From NCBI GenBank assembly GCA_020629545.1, contig JAHDDC010000017.1, forward strand, positions 1 to 64,000: a stretch of DNA of 64,000 nucleotides. The letters are read 5' to 3'. The notes under the pieces were generated by a model. The model searched no databases. It saw only the letters and a list, made by a program, of their open reading frames with translations, and was not told the origin of the DNA. Position 1 is the stretch's first letter. Each line of letters begins with the position of its first letter. The stretch comes from Hellea sp. (GTDB lineage: Bacteria > Pseudomonadota > Alphaproteobacteria > Caulobacterales > Maricaulaceae). Shown piece by piece: positions 62,815-64,000 of this stretch. Made by a program: the position numbers and the translations under genes.

Positions 62815-64000
62815 TTAACTGTCGTTCATCAACGCGATTAAAATGAAAGATCCAATTAAAAAAAGAATACCCCACCACCATTCTTGCCAAACACCGTAAG
62901 TAAATGTGCATATCATGAGGGCTGCGCCCAAAAATCCACACATCGCAATTTGAGCTTCTGGATGATCGATCAAACGTGATTTCAGGAAATTACGGAAGAA
63001 AAATAGAGTTGCAGACGCCAAGGCGGCCCCTATCGCACCGGTTTCAGACCATATATGCAGTCCGGCATTATGTGGATGAAGCGAAACTTTCGTGCGTTCA
63101 AACCCTCTGAAATCAAATGTTTCATCGAATGTTCGAGCCGCGTCAAAGCCGTGTCCGATGAAAGGCTTTTGCGAAACGAGTTCCGCTACATATGCCCACA
63201 TTTCTATGCGATGTTCCCAAGACGGAGATATTGAAGTCTTAAATTCCGGCGTCAAATAATTCATCCCGTAACCGATTAAAGGTGCAAACAAGATCGATAT
63301 CATCCCCAGCCCGATAACGACATCCAATGTGAATTCAAATTTCTTTCGTGCAAGAAACCAAATCAAAAGACCCGCGACGCCGGCAACTAGCCCTACAGCC
63401 AGCTTCCCCAAAATAGAAACGCCAATAAGGGTGAGGATCCAAAGCGCCACATATATTTTCCCACGAGACATTGATCGCAATAAAATTGTTATCATGACCG
63501 GCGTCATTAGTGCCAAGACTGTAATACTATGGCTTAGGTTCATATAGGTGGTATTTTGGCGGTGGATCGGATGCACATCTGGCTTTGGCGGATCGACAAA
63601 ATAGCTAAGCGAATAACCTGTTACCTGATCAAATAATAACAATCCGGCTGTAATCGAAGAAATGATTACCAAAGAAACGGGAACAAAAAACTTAACCCGT
63701 TCAGGTAGCCCAAAAGGCAAGAAAACTACACCGGAATAAAGTAAAATTCCGATCAAAAGTTTCACGGGGTTAGTCAGAAGTTGGGGATCTTGATAGGGTG
63801 ACCAGAATGAAGATGTAAAAACCCACATCAAGAACAGAGCCAAAGTCAAAATAACGAGCGGTGGACGTTTGAGACGTCTGGCATCAACACTTAAATACCC
63901 CGCAATACCCGCTATCGCCGCAAGGGGCGCAAATGCAAGACCTCCGGCATGGGACGCAATCGGAAAGCAAATTAACACAAAAATAAACGCCGCGGAAACG
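62815..64000 (-). CDS. O-antigen ligase/polymerase-like (Wzy_C) protein, partial at window end
   Basis: At least 395 codons; the frame stays open past 63978 (a possible GTG start) to the window edge and still encodes hydrophobic residues, so the 5' end is outside. About ten TM segments. The periplasmic loop holds HPHNAGLHIWSETG, the Wzy_C/WaaL-type His motif, after GHGFDAARTFDE. It probably polymerises or ligates a surface polysaccharide. It lies 58 bases upstream of the GT2 gene in the same direction, an envelope glycan operon. Confidence 0.85.
   Translation of the reverse strand, partial: VSAAFIFVLICFPIASHAGGLAFAPLAAIAGIAGYLSVDARRLKRPPLVILTLALFLMWVFTSSFWSPYQDPQLLTNPVKLLIGILLYSGVVFLPFGLPERVKFFVPVSLVIISSITAGLLLFDQVTGYSLSYFVDPPKPDVHPIHRQNTTYMNLSHSITVLALMTPVMITILLRSMSRGKIYVALWILTLIGVSILGKLAVGLVAGVAGLLIWFLARKKFEFTLDVVIGLGMISILFAPLIGYGMNYLTPEFKTSISPSWEHRIEMWAYVAELVSQKPFIGHGFDAARTFDETFDFRGFERTKVSLHPHNAGLHIWSETGAIGAALASATLFFFRNFLKSRLIDHPEAQIAMCGFLGAALMICTFTYGVWQEWWWGILFLIGSFILIALMNDS

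Noticed and set aside
1-64000. tRNA, rRNA, CRISPR, insertion sequence
   Set aside because: None found by eye; no direct repeat arrays or transposase motifs.

Overview
The window looks like an ordinary chromosome segment of a low-to-mid GC alphaproteobacterium. Its closest gene content is that of the Caulobacterales/Hyphomonadales/Maricaulales group, meaning marine stalked or dimorphic bacteria. The evidence is a divK-pleD pair, a CarD regulator next to a 7Fe ferredoxin (fdxA), ubiK-lgt-methyltransferase-pgeF synteny, a SUV3-like helicase followed by an S4 protein, a DinB with an N-terminal Cys4 knuckle, and a TonB receptor beside a tryptophan-halogenase-type flavoprotein. No rRNA, tRNA, CRISPR array or insertion sequence was seen. 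Coding density is very high and no gene-free gap exceeds about 220 bases. The lineage call is inference from gene content.

Layout. 1-3.9 kb: a ClpP-like exported protein, folE, rpmB with a hairpin-bearing leader, a DUF3108 protein, a Crp/Fnr regulator and a small membrane protein. 3.9-7.7 kb: an accessory-looking, AT-rich block with a class III cyclase/TPR protein converging on a two-gene operon (unknown 164-aa protein plus clostripain-type C11 peptidase). 7.8-13.2 kb: SUV3-like helicase, S4 protein, fdxA, carD and a nuclease-fold protein. 13.4-19.8 kb: a catabolic-looking run (acyl-CoA synthetase, DUF924, esterase, GST, SelO) and a sterol-desaturase-type hydroxylase. 19.9-25.1 kb: a sugar-nucleotide run (ugd, glmS, galU, AGE epimerase). 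25.1-29.5 kb: a divergent Hsp70-like/membrane-protein operon facing xerC. 29.7-35.3 kb: TonB-dependent receptor, sulfotransferase-like protein and flavin halogenase. 35.5-44.6 kb: topA, rnr, NUDIX, rpmG, pleD, divK, dinB. 44.6-53.9 kb: thioredoxin-like, trypsin-like, proC, ybjN-like, ubiK, lgt, methyltransferase, lipoprotein, pgeF, prs, plsY, dprA. 54-59 kb: a candidate small RNA, an ASCH protein, an HExxH protein, a TolB/FlgO-TPR protein and an EAL phosphodiesterase. 59.3-64 kb: envelope glycan genes (two GT2 enzymes, an ArnT-like enzyme and an O-antigen-ligase-like protein that leaves the window).

The most interesting non-coding signal is at 53974-54071. Three perfect hairpins stand in tandem, separated by exactly 3 nt. 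Each loop carries the same C-rich core (CTCCCCTT, CTCCCCTT, CGCCCCTT), and the last hairpin ends in a T-run like an intrinsic terminator. This resembles the C-rich-loop, anti-Shine-Dalgarno small RNAs of alphaproteobacteria. The core is perfectly complementary over 7 nt to the ribosome-binding site of the TonB receptor gene in this same window. The most interesting protein-level candidates are the C11-peptidase operon and the Hsp70-like protein with a glycine-rich hydrophobic segment, co-transcribed with two membrane proteins.

Functional links. Several signalling inputs sit close together: DivK/PleD (cell-cycle and c-di-GMP synthesis), an EAL phosphodiesterase (c-di-GMP breakdown), a class III cyclase and a Crp-family regulator. 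The ugd/glmS/galU products (UDP-glucuronate, glucosamine-6-P, UDP-glucose) could feed the envelope glycosyltransferases near the right edge. All coordinates and motifs were read by eye from the sequence. Family assignments are from remembered motifs, not searches.
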